From the NCBI GenBank assembly GCA_019694805.1, contig JAIBBG010000012.1, positions 1 to 64,000 on the forward strand: a stretch of 64,000 bases of DNA. The letters are read 5' to 3'. Position 1 is the first letter of the stretch; each line of letters starts with the position of its first letter. This document shows, in pieces, positions 8,440 to 17,445 of this stretch. The notes under the pieces were generated by a model. The model saw only the letters and a list, made by a program, of their open reading frames with translations. It was not told the DNA's origin and did not search any database. Both the position numbers and the translations under genes were made by a program. Origin of the DNA: Flavobacteriales bacterium. GTDB lineage: Bacteria > Bacteroidota > Bacteroidia > Flavobacteriales_D > Sanyastnellaceae.

Positions 8440-10263
8440 TCAATTGATCTCATCTCCGCGCAAACTGCGGAATCTCTTGCGGGCTTCAACAACATAGAGG
8501 CTGCCCGGGAAATCGGTGATGAGTTTTTCATATAATTCCATCGCTTTGTTGTTGTCATTGTAGATGAATTGAAACATGTCCGCCAGTTTGAACAACGCAT
8601 CATCTGCAGTGATTTCTATGAAGTAAACGTTGATGACTTCCTGGTATAAATCTCTGGCAATATCATAGTGACCTTGTTTCAACTGGATCTCCGCTTTCTT
8701 CATCAAGATTTCATCCGCAAGTGAATGTGCCGGAAACATGGTCATGATTGAATCCAATGTCATTGTGGCTACATCGAAACGATTTTGGTAGGTGAGTAAA
8801 TCCGCACGGGCAAACATTTGCATAGGCACCTGGGTGGTGTCCATATTGAAATTGTCTGTGATAAGCAGAGAGAGATCAATGGCATCGTTGCTGATGAGCT
8901 TGGATGTTGATGCTTTCAGGACATCCAATTGTCCTTGTGCCCATTCGAAATCGCCGGTGTAGTAGGATATTCTGGAGTTTCTGAATTTGGCTTCATGTCC
9001 TAGTACATCGTCCTTGAAGTCCAACTCAACTTGAGAGAATAGCAAAGAGGCTTCCCATATTTCTCCTTTAAATACCAAAATGTCTCCGAGTTCAAGTTTG
9101 CATAATGCAAGGACTTTATTGTAAAGACCAGGCATGGCAATCGTCTCTCGAAGAAGTGCAATGGCATCGTCCGTTTTGTTCAAATGAAAAGCCTGCACAT
9201 GGGCAAGTTCTTTCATCATCACTGCGGTCTCATAGGTTTTTCCCAAGTCGCTCAATGCTGTCTGATATGCGGTTTCAAGTTCAGCGTAAAGCGCAGGATT
9301 CGACCCCGGTTTATGTGCCAATTCTTCACGCATCACCTGGAGTTTTTCTATCCGCGCAGTGATGAAATAATCTCCAGATGGTCCTTTATCGATGACTGAT
9401 TGATAACTCTTTCTCGCGGTTTCATAATCGTGATTGTTCAATGCGAGTTGTGCAAGATTCATCAAGCGATATCCATTTTCATTCAACCTTTTATCAAGCG
9501 AAGCAACTTGCACATAAGCGCTTGCAAAATCATTTTTCTGCATGAAAAGCCATGCAAGCATTTCGGTATAAATGATTTTATCTGGCTCCTGCTGTGTCCT
9601 CTTCAGGAGTTTGACACGCAACATGTCCATGTTCTCCTTATTCTCATCGAGATTAAGCGTCCTGTTGAGAGAATTTTGGACTGTTTGTATGTAGTTGGGT
9701 TCTGTTCCTATGAGGTCAAGAAAGGACTCAGTCATGGCTTCAAATTCACCGAGGTTCCCTTGCATATTGGCAACTTCATAGGAGAAATTATAACCCTCTT
9801 TGGATTCGGCTTTGCCTTTTTGGTACGCTCGCAATGCGTATTGATATTCGTTGATCTGTGCGAACTCATTGGCAAGTCTGATGATGTTCGCACGGGTGGG
9901 TTCAACTTTCCTGATGGCTTCTTCAAATTGCTCAGTGGCGTCATCCGGACGATTGAATTTTTTATAGAGATCCCCTAACTTCACATAACTTACCCCATCC
10001 TTTGAATCTTCTTTTACTTTCTTTTTCGCCAATTTCTCGGCTTCTTCGAAGTCATTTAGTGCGATGAGTGAGTTGAGGTAGTTATTGTAGACACGTGTGG
10101 TTTTATTGGTTTTGTATATCTTCTCATAATACAACCGGGCTTGTTCGAACATTCCCTGATTGTAATAATACTCTGCGAGTTCCAAATCCGTTTCCTGAGC
10201 ATTTGCATTTTCAGCCAACACCAGGACCAGAGATGTAAAGAGAATTCTGAGTAAATGTTTCAT
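8440..10263 (-). CDS. Secreted TPR-repeat protein
   Basis: A 607-residue protein with a signal peptide (MKHLLRILFTSLVLVLAENANAQ) followed by many tetratricopeptide-like helical pairs, for example LELAEYYYNQGMFEQARLYY at residues 28-47 and a C-terminal series with KQGHYDIARDLYQEV and KAMELYEKLITDFPGS. The last repeats resemble the YbgF/BamD class used in envelope assembly. It is expected to be a periplasmic scaffold. Its ATG overlaps the TGA of the upstream lipoprotein gene (ATGA), so the two are co-translated and probably act together. Partners and substrate are not evident. Confidence 0.8.
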   Translation of the reverse strand: MKHLLRILFTSLVLVLAENANAQETDLELAEYYYNQGMFEQARLYYEKIYKTNKTTRVYNNYLNSLIALNDFEEAEKLAKKKVKEDSKDGVSYVKLGDLYKKFNRPDDATEQFEEAIRKVEPTRANIIRLANEFAQINEYQYALRAYQKGKAESKEGYNFSYEVANMQGNLGEFEAMTESFLDLIGTEPNYIQTVQNSLNRTLNLDENKENMDMLRVKLLKRTQQEPDKIIYTEMLAWLFMQKNDFASAYVQVASLDKRLNENGYRLMNLAQLALNNHDYETARKSYQSVIDKGPSGDYFITARIEKLQVMREELAHKPGSNPALYAELETAYQTALSDLGKTYETAVMMKELAHVQAFHLNKTDDAIALLRETIAMPGLYNKVLALCKLELGDILVFKGEIWEASLLFSQVELDFKDDVLGHEAKFRNSRISYYTGDFEWAQGQLDVLKASTSKLISNDAIDLSLLITDNFNMDTTQVPMQMFARADLLTYQNRFDVATMTLDSIMTMFPAHSLADEILMKKAEIQLKQGHYDIARDLYQEVINVYFIEITADDALFKLADMFQFIYNDNNKAMELYEKLITDFPGSLYVVEARKRFRSLRGDEIN

Positions 10264-10856
10264 CAGTTCCTTTTAATTGTGTTCTGCAAACTATCCGCTA
10301 TATGTTCGATTTGATTTTTGTATTGACTTGAAATTTCTGTCGCGTGTTTTAGCAATGCAACCAATTCATCCAGTCTCGTACCAAATCGTCCAAGATTCTC
10401 ATTTTCTTTTTTCAATACCTGCTGAACGTAATTTTCGTTGATTTCGTTTCCTGCTTTATCGTGTGTCGCATGTTCGCGAAGTGCTTTCTGTAATGTGGTG
10501 ATTTCATTGTGGAATGTGGCGAGCTGACGGCCTGCATCTTCAATGTCTATTTTCACCTGCAACATGTCCAGCGCTGCATTGGAATATGCAGAAACCATCA
10601 ATGCATCTCCGGTTTTCATCACACCTTTGAAATTATCCTGCACAAATCTTATTTTAAGTAGCATGCTGTCTGTGTACTGGGAGCCCCATTCCAACATCGC
10701 CATGTTGTTTTTGGAGATGAGATCTTCAGTTTTCGTTTTAACCGAATCAAGAGCATTGATCTGTACAGTATAGTCATGCGGAGTACTACAGGAAATCACC
10801 AGCGCGCTGCAAGCTGTCAGCAGGGTGGCGATCACGAAGAAGCGGGTGAATTTCAT
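10263..10856 (-). CDS. Lipoprotein of unknown function, coiled coil
   Basis: The 197-residue precursor has a lipoprotein signal with lipobox ALVISC, so Cys23 should be lipidated. The mature part is almost entirely helical and charged (DSVKTKTEDLISKNN, ENLGRFGTRLDELVALLK), suggesting a coiled-coil stalk or dimer. I do not recognise the family. It forms a two-gene operon with the downstream TPR protein, overlapping by one base pair of coding sequence, which suggests a shared envelope complex. Confidence 0.7.
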   Translation of the reverse strand: MKFTRFFVIATLLTACSALVISCSTPHDYTVQINALDSVKTKTEDLISKNNMAMLEWGSQYTDSMLLKIRFVQDNFKGVMKTGDALMVSAYSNAALDMLQVKIDIEDAGRQLATFHNEITTLQKALREHATHDKAGNEINENYVQQVLKKENENLGRFGTRLDELVALLKHATEISSQYKNQIEHIADSLQNTIKRN

Positions 10857-10926
10857 AGCACAGCTAATTTAACCCAATGCGGCCACTGGGTTTTGCGTTA
10901 AATGACAATTTTTCCTAACCGAACTG

Positions 10927-12201
10927 TTATCTGGTGATGCGGTCAAAACCGGTGTATGGAACCAGCGCATCCGGAATGCGGATACCATGCTCATCCTGAT
11001 TGTTCTCCAGCAATGATGCGACAATCCTCGGCAAAGCCAAAGCACTTCCATTGAGGGTGTGTACGTACTGCATCTTGCCGTCGGCATTTTTAAAGCGGCA
11101 TTTCAATCGATTCGCTTGGAATGTTTCGAAATTGGAAGTAGAACTCACCTCGAGCCAGCGTTCCTGAGCACCGCTCCATGCCTCGAAATCATAGGTGAGG
11201 GCAGAAGTGAATCCCATATCTCCACCACACAATCTGATGATGCGGAAATGGAGGCCAAGTTTCTGCAAAAGTTGTTTTACATGCTCTACCATATGCTCAA
11301 GGATGGCATAACTCTGATCAGGATGGGCAAGCTGTACAATTTCAACCTTATCGAATTGATGCAAACGATTCAAACCACGAACGTGTGCTCCCCATGAACC
11401 AGCTTCACGTCGGAAACATGGAGTATAGCCTGTCATTTTCACCGGTAGATCAGATTCCTTGAGGATCACATCGCGGTAAAGATTGGTCAATGGAACTTCC
11501 GCAGTGGGAATAAGATATAAGTCATCTACACCGACATAGTACATCTGTCCTTCTTTATCCGGAAGTTGACCAGTACCATATCCACTGGCTTCGTTCACCA
11601 TATGAGGTGGTTGAAATTCACGGTATCCTGCTGCAGTGGCTTCATCGAGAAAGAAATTGATCAGCGCTCGCTGAAGTCTCGCTCCTTTGCCTTTGTACAC
11701 CGGGAAACCTGCGCCGGTGATTTTGGTTCCAAGTTCGAAATCGATGAGGTCATATTCTTCAATCAATTCCCAATGTGGCTTTTTGTGCGCACCGAGTTCA
11801 GGTGTATTTCCCCAACGATAAACTTCAACGTTTTCGTCAGCAGTTTTACCCTGAGGAACGATGTTATTCGGAACATTGGGAATTTGATACAATAACTGCT
11901 GTAAGTCATTCTCTACAACTGCCAGTTTTTCTTGTGCGTCCTTGACGAATGTCTTCATGACTGTGACGCCGTTTTTCTGCAATTCGGCCCCTTCCTTATC
12001 ACCGGCTTTCATCAGTTCTCCAATCACCTTGGAGATTTGTTTCAATTCAGCCTCTTTGCTGTTGATGGCCGTGGTGAGAAGTTTTCTTTCATCATCCAAT
12101 CGGATAATGTTTTCGATTTGTGCGGTGAAATCCTTGTTTCTTTTAGCGAGACCAGCAAGGACTTTTTCCTTGTTTTCGCGGATGTATGGAACTTCAAGCA
12201 T
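10927..12201 (-). CDS. serS: Seryl-tRNA synthetase
   Basis: Charges tRNA-Ser with serine. The N-terminal domain (about residues 1-105) is the long antiparallel coiled coil that grips the tRNA (IENIIRLDDERKLLTTAINSK...). The class II catalytic core follows, with motif 2 around CFRREAGSWGAHVRGLNRLHQ and motif 3 in the C-terminal ASLLENNQDEHGIRIPDAL. The serine-binding stretch TAEVPLTNLY is present. Its length of 424 residues is normal for the family. It is transcribed on the minus strand after the rplU-rpmA unit, from which a terminator separates it. Confidence 0.97.
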   Translation of the reverse strand: MLEVPYIRENKEKVLAGLAKRNKDFTAQIENIIRLDDERKLLTTAINSKEAELKQISKVIGELMKAGDKEGAELQKNGVTVMKTFVKDAQEKLAVVENDLQQLLYQIPNVPNNIVPQGKTADENVEVYRWGNTPELGAHKKPHWELIEEYDLIDFELGTKITGAGFPVYKGKGARLQRALINFFLDEATAAGYREFQPPHMVNEASGYGTGQLPDKEGQMYYVGVDDLYLIPTAEVPLTNLYRDVILKESDLPVKMTGYTPCFRREAGSWGAHVRGLNRLHQFDKVEIVQLAHPDQSYAILEHMVEHVKQLLQKLGLHFRIIRLCGGDMGFTSALTYDFEAWSGAQERWLEVSSTSNFETFQANRLKCRFKNADGKMQYVHTLNGSALALPRIVASLLENNQDEHGIRIPDALVPYTGFDRITR

Positions 12202-12247
12202 ATGTCAGAATGGACTGTTGTTGTAAAACGTTTATGTCATAAAAAGA

Positions 12248-12282
12248 AAAACCCGTACTCGACCAAGGCGAGTTCGGGTTTT
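12248..12282 (-). terminator. rplU-rpmA terminator
   Basis: AAAACCCG and ACTCG pair with CGAGT and CGGGTTTT with one T-T mismatch and a 7-nt loop. It lies just downstream of rpmA on the minus strand and just upstream of serS. The A/T arms make it potentially bidirectional. Confidence 0.8.
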
Positions 12283-12308
12283 ATCAATGAGTATAGCCCG
12301 GTTACGCC

Positions 12309-12563
12309 TTAAGCAGGGATAACCGAAACGTATGATTTGTTGTCTTTCTTCTTGCGGAATTCAACTGTACCGTCAACCAATGCGAACAGGGTGTGGTCTT
12401 TACCCATACCTACATTCAAACCTGCATTGTGGCGAGTGCCGCGCTGACGAACAATGATATTACCTGCGATGCAAACCTGACCACCATAGAGTTTCACTCC
12501 AAGGCGCTTGCTTTCTGATTCGCGTCCGTTTTTTACTTTACCTTCACCTTTCTTGTGTGCCAT
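12309..12563 (-). CDS. rpmA: 50S ribosomal protein L27
   Basis: The small ribosomal protein L27 reaches the peptidyl transferase centre with its N-terminus. The sequence starts [20 protein letters not shown] and contains the family core [14 protein letters not shown] and [12 protein letters not shown]. It has no cleavable N-terminal extension of the Firmicutes type. It is 84 residues long, as expected. It lies 41 nt downstream of rplU in the usual L21-L27 order and shares its promoter and terminator. Confidence 0.97.
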   Translation of the reverse strand: MAHKKGEGKVKNGRESESKRLGVKLYGGQVCIAGNIIVRQRGTRHNAGLNVGMGKDHTLFALVDGTVEFRKKKDNKSYVSVIPA

Positions 12564-12604
12564 TGTATTATGGTATTAGAACTGTTTCTAGATGTTTGTT
12601 TGGA

Positions 12605-12913
12605 TTAACCGATGGCTTCAATTTTCAGCTCAGTAAGGTAAGGACGGAAACCATTTTTCTTCTGGTAGCCCTTTCTGCGCTTTTTCTTGAAAACGATTAC
12701 TTTGTCTCCTTTGAGGTGTTTCTCTACGCGAGCGGTCACCTTCATACCTTCGATAGCTGGGGCGCCAACTGTGATCTTGCCGTTGTTGTCAACGAGGAGA
12801 ACTTTATCGAAGTTCACCTTGCTGCCTTCTTCATTCTGAAGACGGTTCACGTAGATCTGTTGATCTTTCTGTACTTTGTACTGATGCCCTGCTATTTCAA
12901 CGATAGCGTACAT
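12605..12913 (-). CDS. rplU: 50S ribosomal protein L21
   Basis: L21 binds 23S rRNA in the large subunit. The sequence MYAIVEIAGHQYKVQKDQ and the later VIVFKKKRRKGYQKKNGFRP are diagnostic. It is 102 residues long, as usual. It is the first gene of the rplU-rpmA operon, preceded by a well-formed Bacteroidota promoter and a leader of roughly 45 nt containing a small CTCTT/AAGAG hairpin, where feedback regulation could occur but is not shown. Confidence 0.97.
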   Translation of the reverse strand: MYAIVEIAGHQYKVQKDQQIYVNRLQNEEGSKVNFDKVLLVDNNGKITVGAPAIEGMKVTARVEKHLKGDKVIVFKKKRRKGYQKKNGFRPYLTELKIEAIG

Positions 12914-12961
12914 TGTGATTGATTTTTAATGAGTTAACTCTCTCTTGTGGAAAGAGGGGCG

Positions 12962-12994
12962 CAAATATAGGACTGTGTTGCTGAGTTTGCAAAA
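12962..12994 (-). promoter_or_regulatory. rplU promoter, Bacteroidota consensus
   Basis: On the minus strand TTTTG (12994-12990) is followed after 20 nt by TATATTTG (12969-12962), an exact match to the TTG-N17-23-TAnnTTTG promoter of the primary sigma factor in Bacteroidota. It lies 49 nt before the rplU start. Confidence 0.8.
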
Positions 12995-13019
12995 GAAATG
13001 AACAGCCCCCGTTGATTTT

Positions 13020-13883
13020 TTACTGTTTTTTTCTGGTGACCAGCCAAACTCCACATAGGATTATCACACAGCACAATAGATGCAGGACAGTGAAAGACTC
13101 GTGATCCAAAACACCCCAACCTATAGCCACCAGAGGCATCAGATAGGTGACAGACGAGGCAAAAAGCGGGTTTTTTTCCTGGGTAAGCCAGAAGTAGAGA
13201 ATATTGGCCATACACGTACCGAATACTGCCAGAATAGTGACATAGCCTAACGAATGATAGCCATGTGGATGGCTTTTCAATATCACACCGAGATCTGTTG
13301 TCAGCAGATAGATGCCCCAAGGAATGGCCGCGATGAGCAATGAAAGTGCAGTGATGTGGAGTGGATGAACATGGCTGAGTTTAGCTGAAATGGTATTTAC
13401 ACTTGTGCCATAACAAAGAGTAGCCAAAACAATGAGCAGTGATGCCCACCAGTTTTGGGTACTTCCCGGGCCGTTCACGAAAATGAGGCAAATCGCCCCG
13501 GCTAGTCCAACCAATACTCCAACCACTTGTCTGGGTGAAGCAACTCTTCTCAATACTGTGATGCTGATGATCAAAGTAAATAATGGTGTAAGTGCATTCA
13601 GGATACCGGCAATGCTGCTGTCGAGAAACTGTTGGCTCAGCGTGAATAGGACTGCGGGGATGCCACTGCCTATGAGTCCTACAACAGCTATCCACTTCCA
13701 ATCTTGAAGACGGATTTTGTGAAAAGCCGCCACCGAGAAGGGCAGCAGAACCAAGGCGCCAATATCCATCCGCAGTGCAGCGATCTGTTCCGGATGCAGA
13801 ACTGAAGATCCTGAAGGGTCTTTCAATGCCCGCTTCATCAGGATGAATGAACTTCCCCAAGTAATGGCTAGCAGGAGAAGCAC
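13020..13883 (-). CDS. EamA/DMT-family transporter
   Basis: An inner-membrane protein of about ten helices in two homologous halves; the start GSSFILMKRAL and the second-half GTSVNTISAKL are characteristic of EamA exporters. Members move amino acids, metabolites or drugs out of the cell; the substrate cannot be told here. The annotated start is GTG at 13883. The frame stays open upstream and encodes plausible residues (KLKNRSILHFV) but has no ATG, GTG or TTG, so GTG 13883 is the best supported start. The gene lies alone between rplU and a divergent lipoprotein gene. Confidence 0.85.
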   Translation of the reverse strand: MLLLLAITWGSSFILMKRALKDPSGSSVLHPEQIAALRMDIGALVLLPFSVAAFHKIRLQDWKWIAVVGLIGSGIPAVLFTLSQQFLDSSIAGILNALTPLFTLIISITVLRRVASPRQVVGVLVGLAGAICLIFVNGPGSTQNWWASLLIVLATLCYGTSVNTISAKLSHVHPLHITALSLLIAAIPWGIYLLTTDLGVILKSHPHGYHSLGYVTILAVFGTCMANILYFWLTQEKNPLFASSVTYLMPLVAIGWGVLDHESFTVLHLLCCVIILCGVWLVTRKKQ

Positions 13884-13964
13884 AACAAAATGGAGTATGG
13901 ATCTGTTTTTCAGTTTTAGAAAATTTTGGCCGAAGTTATAACGATGTGGTCTTCTCCTTCGTCA

Positions 13965-13972
13965 TACTTTTG
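13965..13972 (+). promoter_or_regulatory. Candidate -7 element TACTTTTG
   Basis: It matches TAnnTTTG, 27 nt before the ATG at 14000. No TTG lies at the standard -33 distance. It supports the downstream start for the lipoprotein gene, because the earlier in-frame ATG at 13946 lies upstream of this element. Confidence 0.4.
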
Positions 13973-13999
13973 GCTGACCTATTTGATACCCATTACGTC

Positions 14000-14497
14000 A
14001 TGAAAAAACTATTCATCGGTTTGTTTACAGTATCCCTGCTGATGTCAGGCTGCTCAGATTCAGGTCATACTTCAGCTCCATCAGGAGACGTTGTCATCAC
14101 CCATCACGAAATGTCTTCGGAAGTCAACAAAACCGTTGCCAACCTAAGCATTGAAGGTATGACATGTGCGGCTGGCTGTGGTGGGAAAATTCAACAGGAC
14201 CTCAGGGCAATGAAAGGGGTGATCAATACAACCCTTGATTTTGTGGAAGAACGTTCACAGAACGTAGTGAGTGTGGAATTTGACCCTTCCGTGGTTCAGG
14301 AACAAGACCTGATCAAATGTGTAGCAGGTATTGCCGATGGTCAGTATAAAGTGGTTACCATGGACGTTGTCACTTACAAAGGTCTACAGTCTTCAGGCGC
14401 GGGCAATGGCTCAGGAGCAAGTGTTACAGACAGTTTTGGTAAAGTTTTTAAAGTGCTTAATCTCCTCGAGTCTGTTGCAAGAATCATCAGGCAGTAA
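14000..14497 (+). CDS. HMA-domain lipoprotein, putative periplasmic metal-binding protein
   Basis: The 165-residue precursor starts MKKLFIGLFTVSLLMSGCSDSG, with lipobox LMSGC, so it is probably an anchored lipoprotein. A heavy-metal-associated domain follows with the loop EGMTCAAGCGGKI; the Cys-x-x-x-Cys spacing is common in Bacteroidota and differs from the classical CxxC. The ATG at 14000 is preferred to 13946 because it gives a complete lipoprotein signal. The next gene on the same strand is heme A synthase, so a role in copper supply to the terminal oxidase is plausible but inferred from position only. Confidence 0.78.
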   Translation: MKKLFIGLFTVSLLMSGCSDSGHTSAPSGDVVITHHEMSSEVNKTVANLSIEGMTCAAGCGGKIQQDLRAMKGVINTTLDFVEERSQNVVSVEFDPSVVQEQDLIKCVAGIADGQYKVVTMDVVTYKGLQSSGAGNGSGASVTDSFGKVFKVLNLLESVARIIRQ

Positions 14498-14519
14498 TCA
14501 GACCTGATCAAGTTCAGTT

Positions 14520-14547
14520 TTGTTCTAATAGGTTGGTCTTAATTTCG
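14520..14547 (+). promoter_or_regulatory. ctaA promoter, probably leaderless
   Basis: TTG at 14520-14522 is followed after 17 nt by TAATTTCG (14540-14547), one mismatch from the -7 consensus. Only four bases separate the element from the ctaA ATG, so transcription should begin at or next to the start codon. Confidence 0.55.
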
Positions 14548-14551
14548 ACGC

Positions 14552-15598
14552 ATGAAATTGCGTTCGGTAACTCTCCTGTTTGCGAAAATATCTCTCGTAT
14601 TTACTTTTATTGTTGTCATAGCCGGCAGCGTAGTTCGCATGACGGGAAGCGGCATGGGATGCCCGGACTGGCCTAAGTGTTTTGGACATTTTATTCCTCC
14701 TGTGAGCGATGATGAACTCACTTTTCAAGAGGGTTTGTCTTTTGATAAAGGCCAGATGATGATCTATCATGATACACTGTGGGTGGCCAATCACGATGTT
14801 GTACTTCAAGATCGTTTTGTATCAGAAGATTGGCATAAATACCCGAAGCATGATTATGCGATTTTTAACGCGCTGCATACCTGGGTCGAATATGTCAACC
14901 GATTGGCCACCGTACTTTATGCCATACCGGTAATGATCTTATCCATCTGTGCCCTTTTGTTGTTGTTTCGGGAAGGAAACAGACCTGTCTTTCTACTTGC
15001 TCTTTTCGCTGATATCATGATCGGCTATGAAATTTGGTTGGGAAAATTGGTGGTGGATGGCAATCTGAAGGAGAATTCCATCACTTACCATATGTTTGGA
15101 AGTATCGCCATCATAGCCCTATTGATTTTGCTCGTGAATTCGCTTACTCCAGTGAATAAGGAAGTAAGATCTACACCTTCTTTTAAAATCGGTGTCATTT
15201 TATTGTTGATCCTCACTTTCTTTCAAATCATGCTCGGAACACAAGTGCGAGAGCAAGTGGATATTGTAGCTAAAGAGGTCGCAGACAGGTCCATGTGGAT
15301 CGAAATGTTGCCTCTGGTCTTCAAGATTCACAGGAGTTTTTCGATCATCGTTGTGTTGCTTGCCATTTGGTTATTTATGCAATACCGCAAACAAAACTTC
15401 CGATTTACATCATTGAACATGATGTTCGTTTTGTGTGGTTTGGAAATATTGATAGGCGTGGTTTTGAGCTATATGTCTATGCCAGCATTGATGCAGCCCG
15501 CGCACCTTCTTTTGGGCGTATTGCTCTTTGCGGCCTGCTTCTTCAGTATTCTGAATATGAACAAAAGAGTCGCTCCAGATCATTCACCTTTACGGTAA
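14552..15598 (+). CDS. ctaA: Heme A synthase (COX15/CtaA family)
   Basis: Oxidises heme O to heme A for aa3/caa3 oxidases. The protein has eight predicted membrane helices. The family signature GSVVRMTGSGMGCPDWPKCF lies in the first helix and loop, and histidines follow in the expected helix ends (NALHTWVEYVNR, ENSITYHMFGS, VFKIHRS, MQPAHLL). Length (348) fits the COX15-type family. The last 19 nt overlap the convergent barrel gene. The cytochrome oxidase operon it serves lies at the right end of the window. Confidence 0.95.
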   Translation: MKLRSVTLLFAKISLVFTFIVVIAGSVVRMTGSGMGCPDWPKCFGHFIPPVSDDELTFQEGLSFDKGQMMIYHDTLWVANHDVVLQDRFVSEDWHKYPKHDYAIFNALHTWVEYVNRLATVLYAIPVMILSICALLLLFREGNRPVFLLALFADIMIGYEIWLGKLVVDGNLKENSITYHMFGSIAIIALLILLVNSLTPVNKEVRSTPSFKIGVILLLILTFFQIMLGTQVREQVDIVAKEVADRSMWIEMLPLVFKIHRSFSIIVVLLAIWLFMQYRKQNFRFTSLNMMFVLCGLEILIGVVLSYMSMPALMQPAHLLLGVLLFAACFFSILNMNKRVAPDHSPLR

Positions 15599-16755
15599 AT
15601 GTCGAATTTCAGCGAAAAGATATTGCTGTAAAGCACATCGCTGATGTTGCCGATATCGCTCAGGGCATAATCGAGTTGCAAATTTTTAATGCGAAGTCCA
15701 ACGCCAATATTGGGTTGCAAAGTGAATATTTCTGACCCATCAAAGTCTTTTACCCTTTGGATATTTCCTACACCAGCGCGCACGTAAATCACACGGTTGT
15801 ATCCAACCTCTACACCAAGGGTAGGGTCAATGCTCACTGGTTTTGCTGATACCAAAACATTGCGTTGACCATCTGTAGTACACACAGCATTGGCTTCAGC
15901 AAGGATGCTTACTTTTTTCACCTGAAATTCTCTTCCAGCACCCAAGATGATGCGTGGCAGAGTGACTTCTAAACTGTTTACTGGTATTTCATTACCTGTA
16001 AGTGCAAACACTTCTTTGGTCCGATCACTCAGGGAATAACTCCAGGCATTGAACGTGGATGTGATGTCTTTTCCAGTAGCACCGAAATACCATTTTTTCC
16101 ATTTGTATTGTGCCCCGATATCCAATCCAAATCCCCAGGCCTTGGCAAAATCACCAACATGCCTGTAAATGATTTTGGCATTTGCACCCCAACTGAATGA
16201 ATCTTTCCAATTTTTCTGACCTGCAGTCATCCCATTGGTTGATCCGAATGGAAATCCTTTTCTGCCATAAGAAAGCACGAAAGCATAATCAGCAGCGCTG
16301 AAGGTGGTGATCCTATCATAATCGATGTTACCACCGGCGTCGATCAATTCTGTGGTATTTGGAATATCATCCACACCAAATCGAATGAAGGAGATAGATG
16401 CCGCACTCACTGAGTCTAAGGCTTTGCCGATAGCACCATAATCATATTTGGCAATGCCTGCAAAATATTCGGAATGCATGGCCGCAATTTGAAGGTCTGA
16501 ACTGATCCCCGTCAATCCTGCAGGATTCCAATATCCGGAAGTGACATCCCGCACACTCGCCACCTGCGATAGTGACATGCCCAATGCACGGGCTCCCACA
16601 CCAATGGCTAAAAATTCATTGGAGTATTTGGGTGTCAGATCTTTCGCTGGTGTTGAAACCGATTGTGCAAGTAAAACAGCACCGAGCGGCTGCAGGGCAA
16701 GCAGAAAAAGTAAAACGCGTGCAGTAAATTCTTTTTGAAGGTTCATCCGTCGCAT
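15580..16755 (-). CDS. PorV/PorQ-family outer-membrane beta-barrel protein
   Basis: The 391-residue precursor has a signal peptide (LLFLLALQPLGAVLLAQS). The mature N-terminus SNEFLAIGVGARALGMSLSQ, followed by VASVRDVTSGYWNPAGL, is the hallmark of the PorV/PorQ (UPF0164) barrels, some of which shuttle cargo in type IX secretion. The T9SS cargo proteins in this window make a secretion role possible, but PorV itself has a different N-terminus, so this is a paralogue. A -7 element TAACTTTG sits 5 nt before the ATG at 16755; an internal ATG nine bases on is the alternative start. The 3' end overlaps ctaA. Confidence 0.8.
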   Translation of the reverse strand: MRRMNLQKEFTARVLLFLLALQPLGAVLLAQSVSTPAKDLTPKYSNEFLAIGVGARALGMSLSQVASVRDVTSGYWNPAGLTGISSDLQIAAMHSEYFAGIAKYDYGAIGKALDSVSAASISFIRFGVDDIPNTTELIDAGGNIDYDRITTFSAADYAFVLSYGRKGFPFGSTNGMTAGQKNWKDSFSWGANAKIIYRHVGDFAKAWGFGLDIGAQYKWKKWYFGATGKDITSTFNAWSYSLSDRTKEVFALTGNEIPVNSLEVTLPRIILGAGREFQVKKVSILAEANAVCTTDGQRNVLVSAKPVSIDPTLGVEVGYNRVIYVRAGVGNIQRVKDFDGSEIFTLQPNIGVGLRIKNLQLDYALSDIGNISDVLYSNIFSLKFDIYRKGE

Positions 16756-16760
16756 CGGGC

Positions 16761-16768
16761 CAAAGTTA
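16761..16768 (-). promoter_or_regulatory. -7 element TAACTTTG for the PorQ-like gene
   Basis: It matches TAnnTTTG exactly on the minus strand, 5 nt before the start codon. No clear -33 TTG is seen. Confidence 0.45.
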
Positions 16769-16779
16769 ACGCCCGGGCC

Positions 16780-17445
16780 TTAACTCGTCACACTTTGTTT
16801 TATTGCATGGAAAATTCCATCATCCGACAAGGATTGTGGTATCATGGAATTCCTGACACCCAATGCGTCCAATGCTTTCTTGGTTGAGGGACCAAATGCA
16901 ATACATTTTTGGTTTGCACCGATGTGATTGAGTTGGAAAAACGACCGGACATTGCTCGGACTTGAAAAGACCAAAACGTTTGCATGTTCGATCACACAAG
17001 GATGGGGCCTGGTCTTATAGCATATCAAATCATGAACGCTCGAAGGCGGAAGCGCTGACTGAATACTTCTAAGACTGTCTTCTGCTCCAGCGAATAAAAC
17101 ACTTTGATGACCTACTAATTCAGCAAATGACTGGGCAGTTATCATTGGATCCATGGAGCGACCAACGAATGTCGGAGTGACGTACTTGGAAAGTTCGCTC
17201 GCTGTTTTATCACCGATGCAACCAAATAACTGAGTTGACCATTTAGGGGCCTGCTGGAAAAAGTATTTTACGGCATTGACAGATGAAAAAAAGATCCAGT
17301 CTGTCATCGGGAATTCTTTGGGAAATGAAACCATTTCGGTTTTGATCATGGATCTGGAGATCACATCAAATCCGTCATCATGAAGCAAGCTGATCAATGA
17401 TTCGCTGTCTTCCGGATCACGCGAAATGAAAACAACCTGATTCAT
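16780..17445 (-). CDS. hemD: Uroporphyrinogen-III synthase
   Basis: Cyclises hydroxymethylbilane to uroporphyrinogen III with inversion of ring D. The family is poorly conserved, but the protein has the right length (221) and the landmarks DWIFFSSVNAVKYFFQ in the first half, FAGAEDSL in the middle and VFSSPSNVRSFF, then CIAFGPSTKKAL, in the second half. It overlaps hemC by four bases (ATGA) and is the third gene of a hemA-hemC-hemD operon. Confidence 0.93.
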   Translation of the reverse strand: MNQVVFISRDPEDSESLISLLHDDGFDVISRSMIKTEMVSFPKEFPMTDWIFFSSVNAVKYFFQQAPKWSTQLFGCIGDKTASELSKYVTPTFVGRSMDPMITAQSFAELVGHQSVLFAGAEDSLRSIQSALPPSSVHDLICYKTRPHPCVIEHANVLVFSSPSNVRSFFQLNHIGANQKCIAFGPSTKKALDALGVRNSMIPQSLSDDGIFHAIKQSVTS

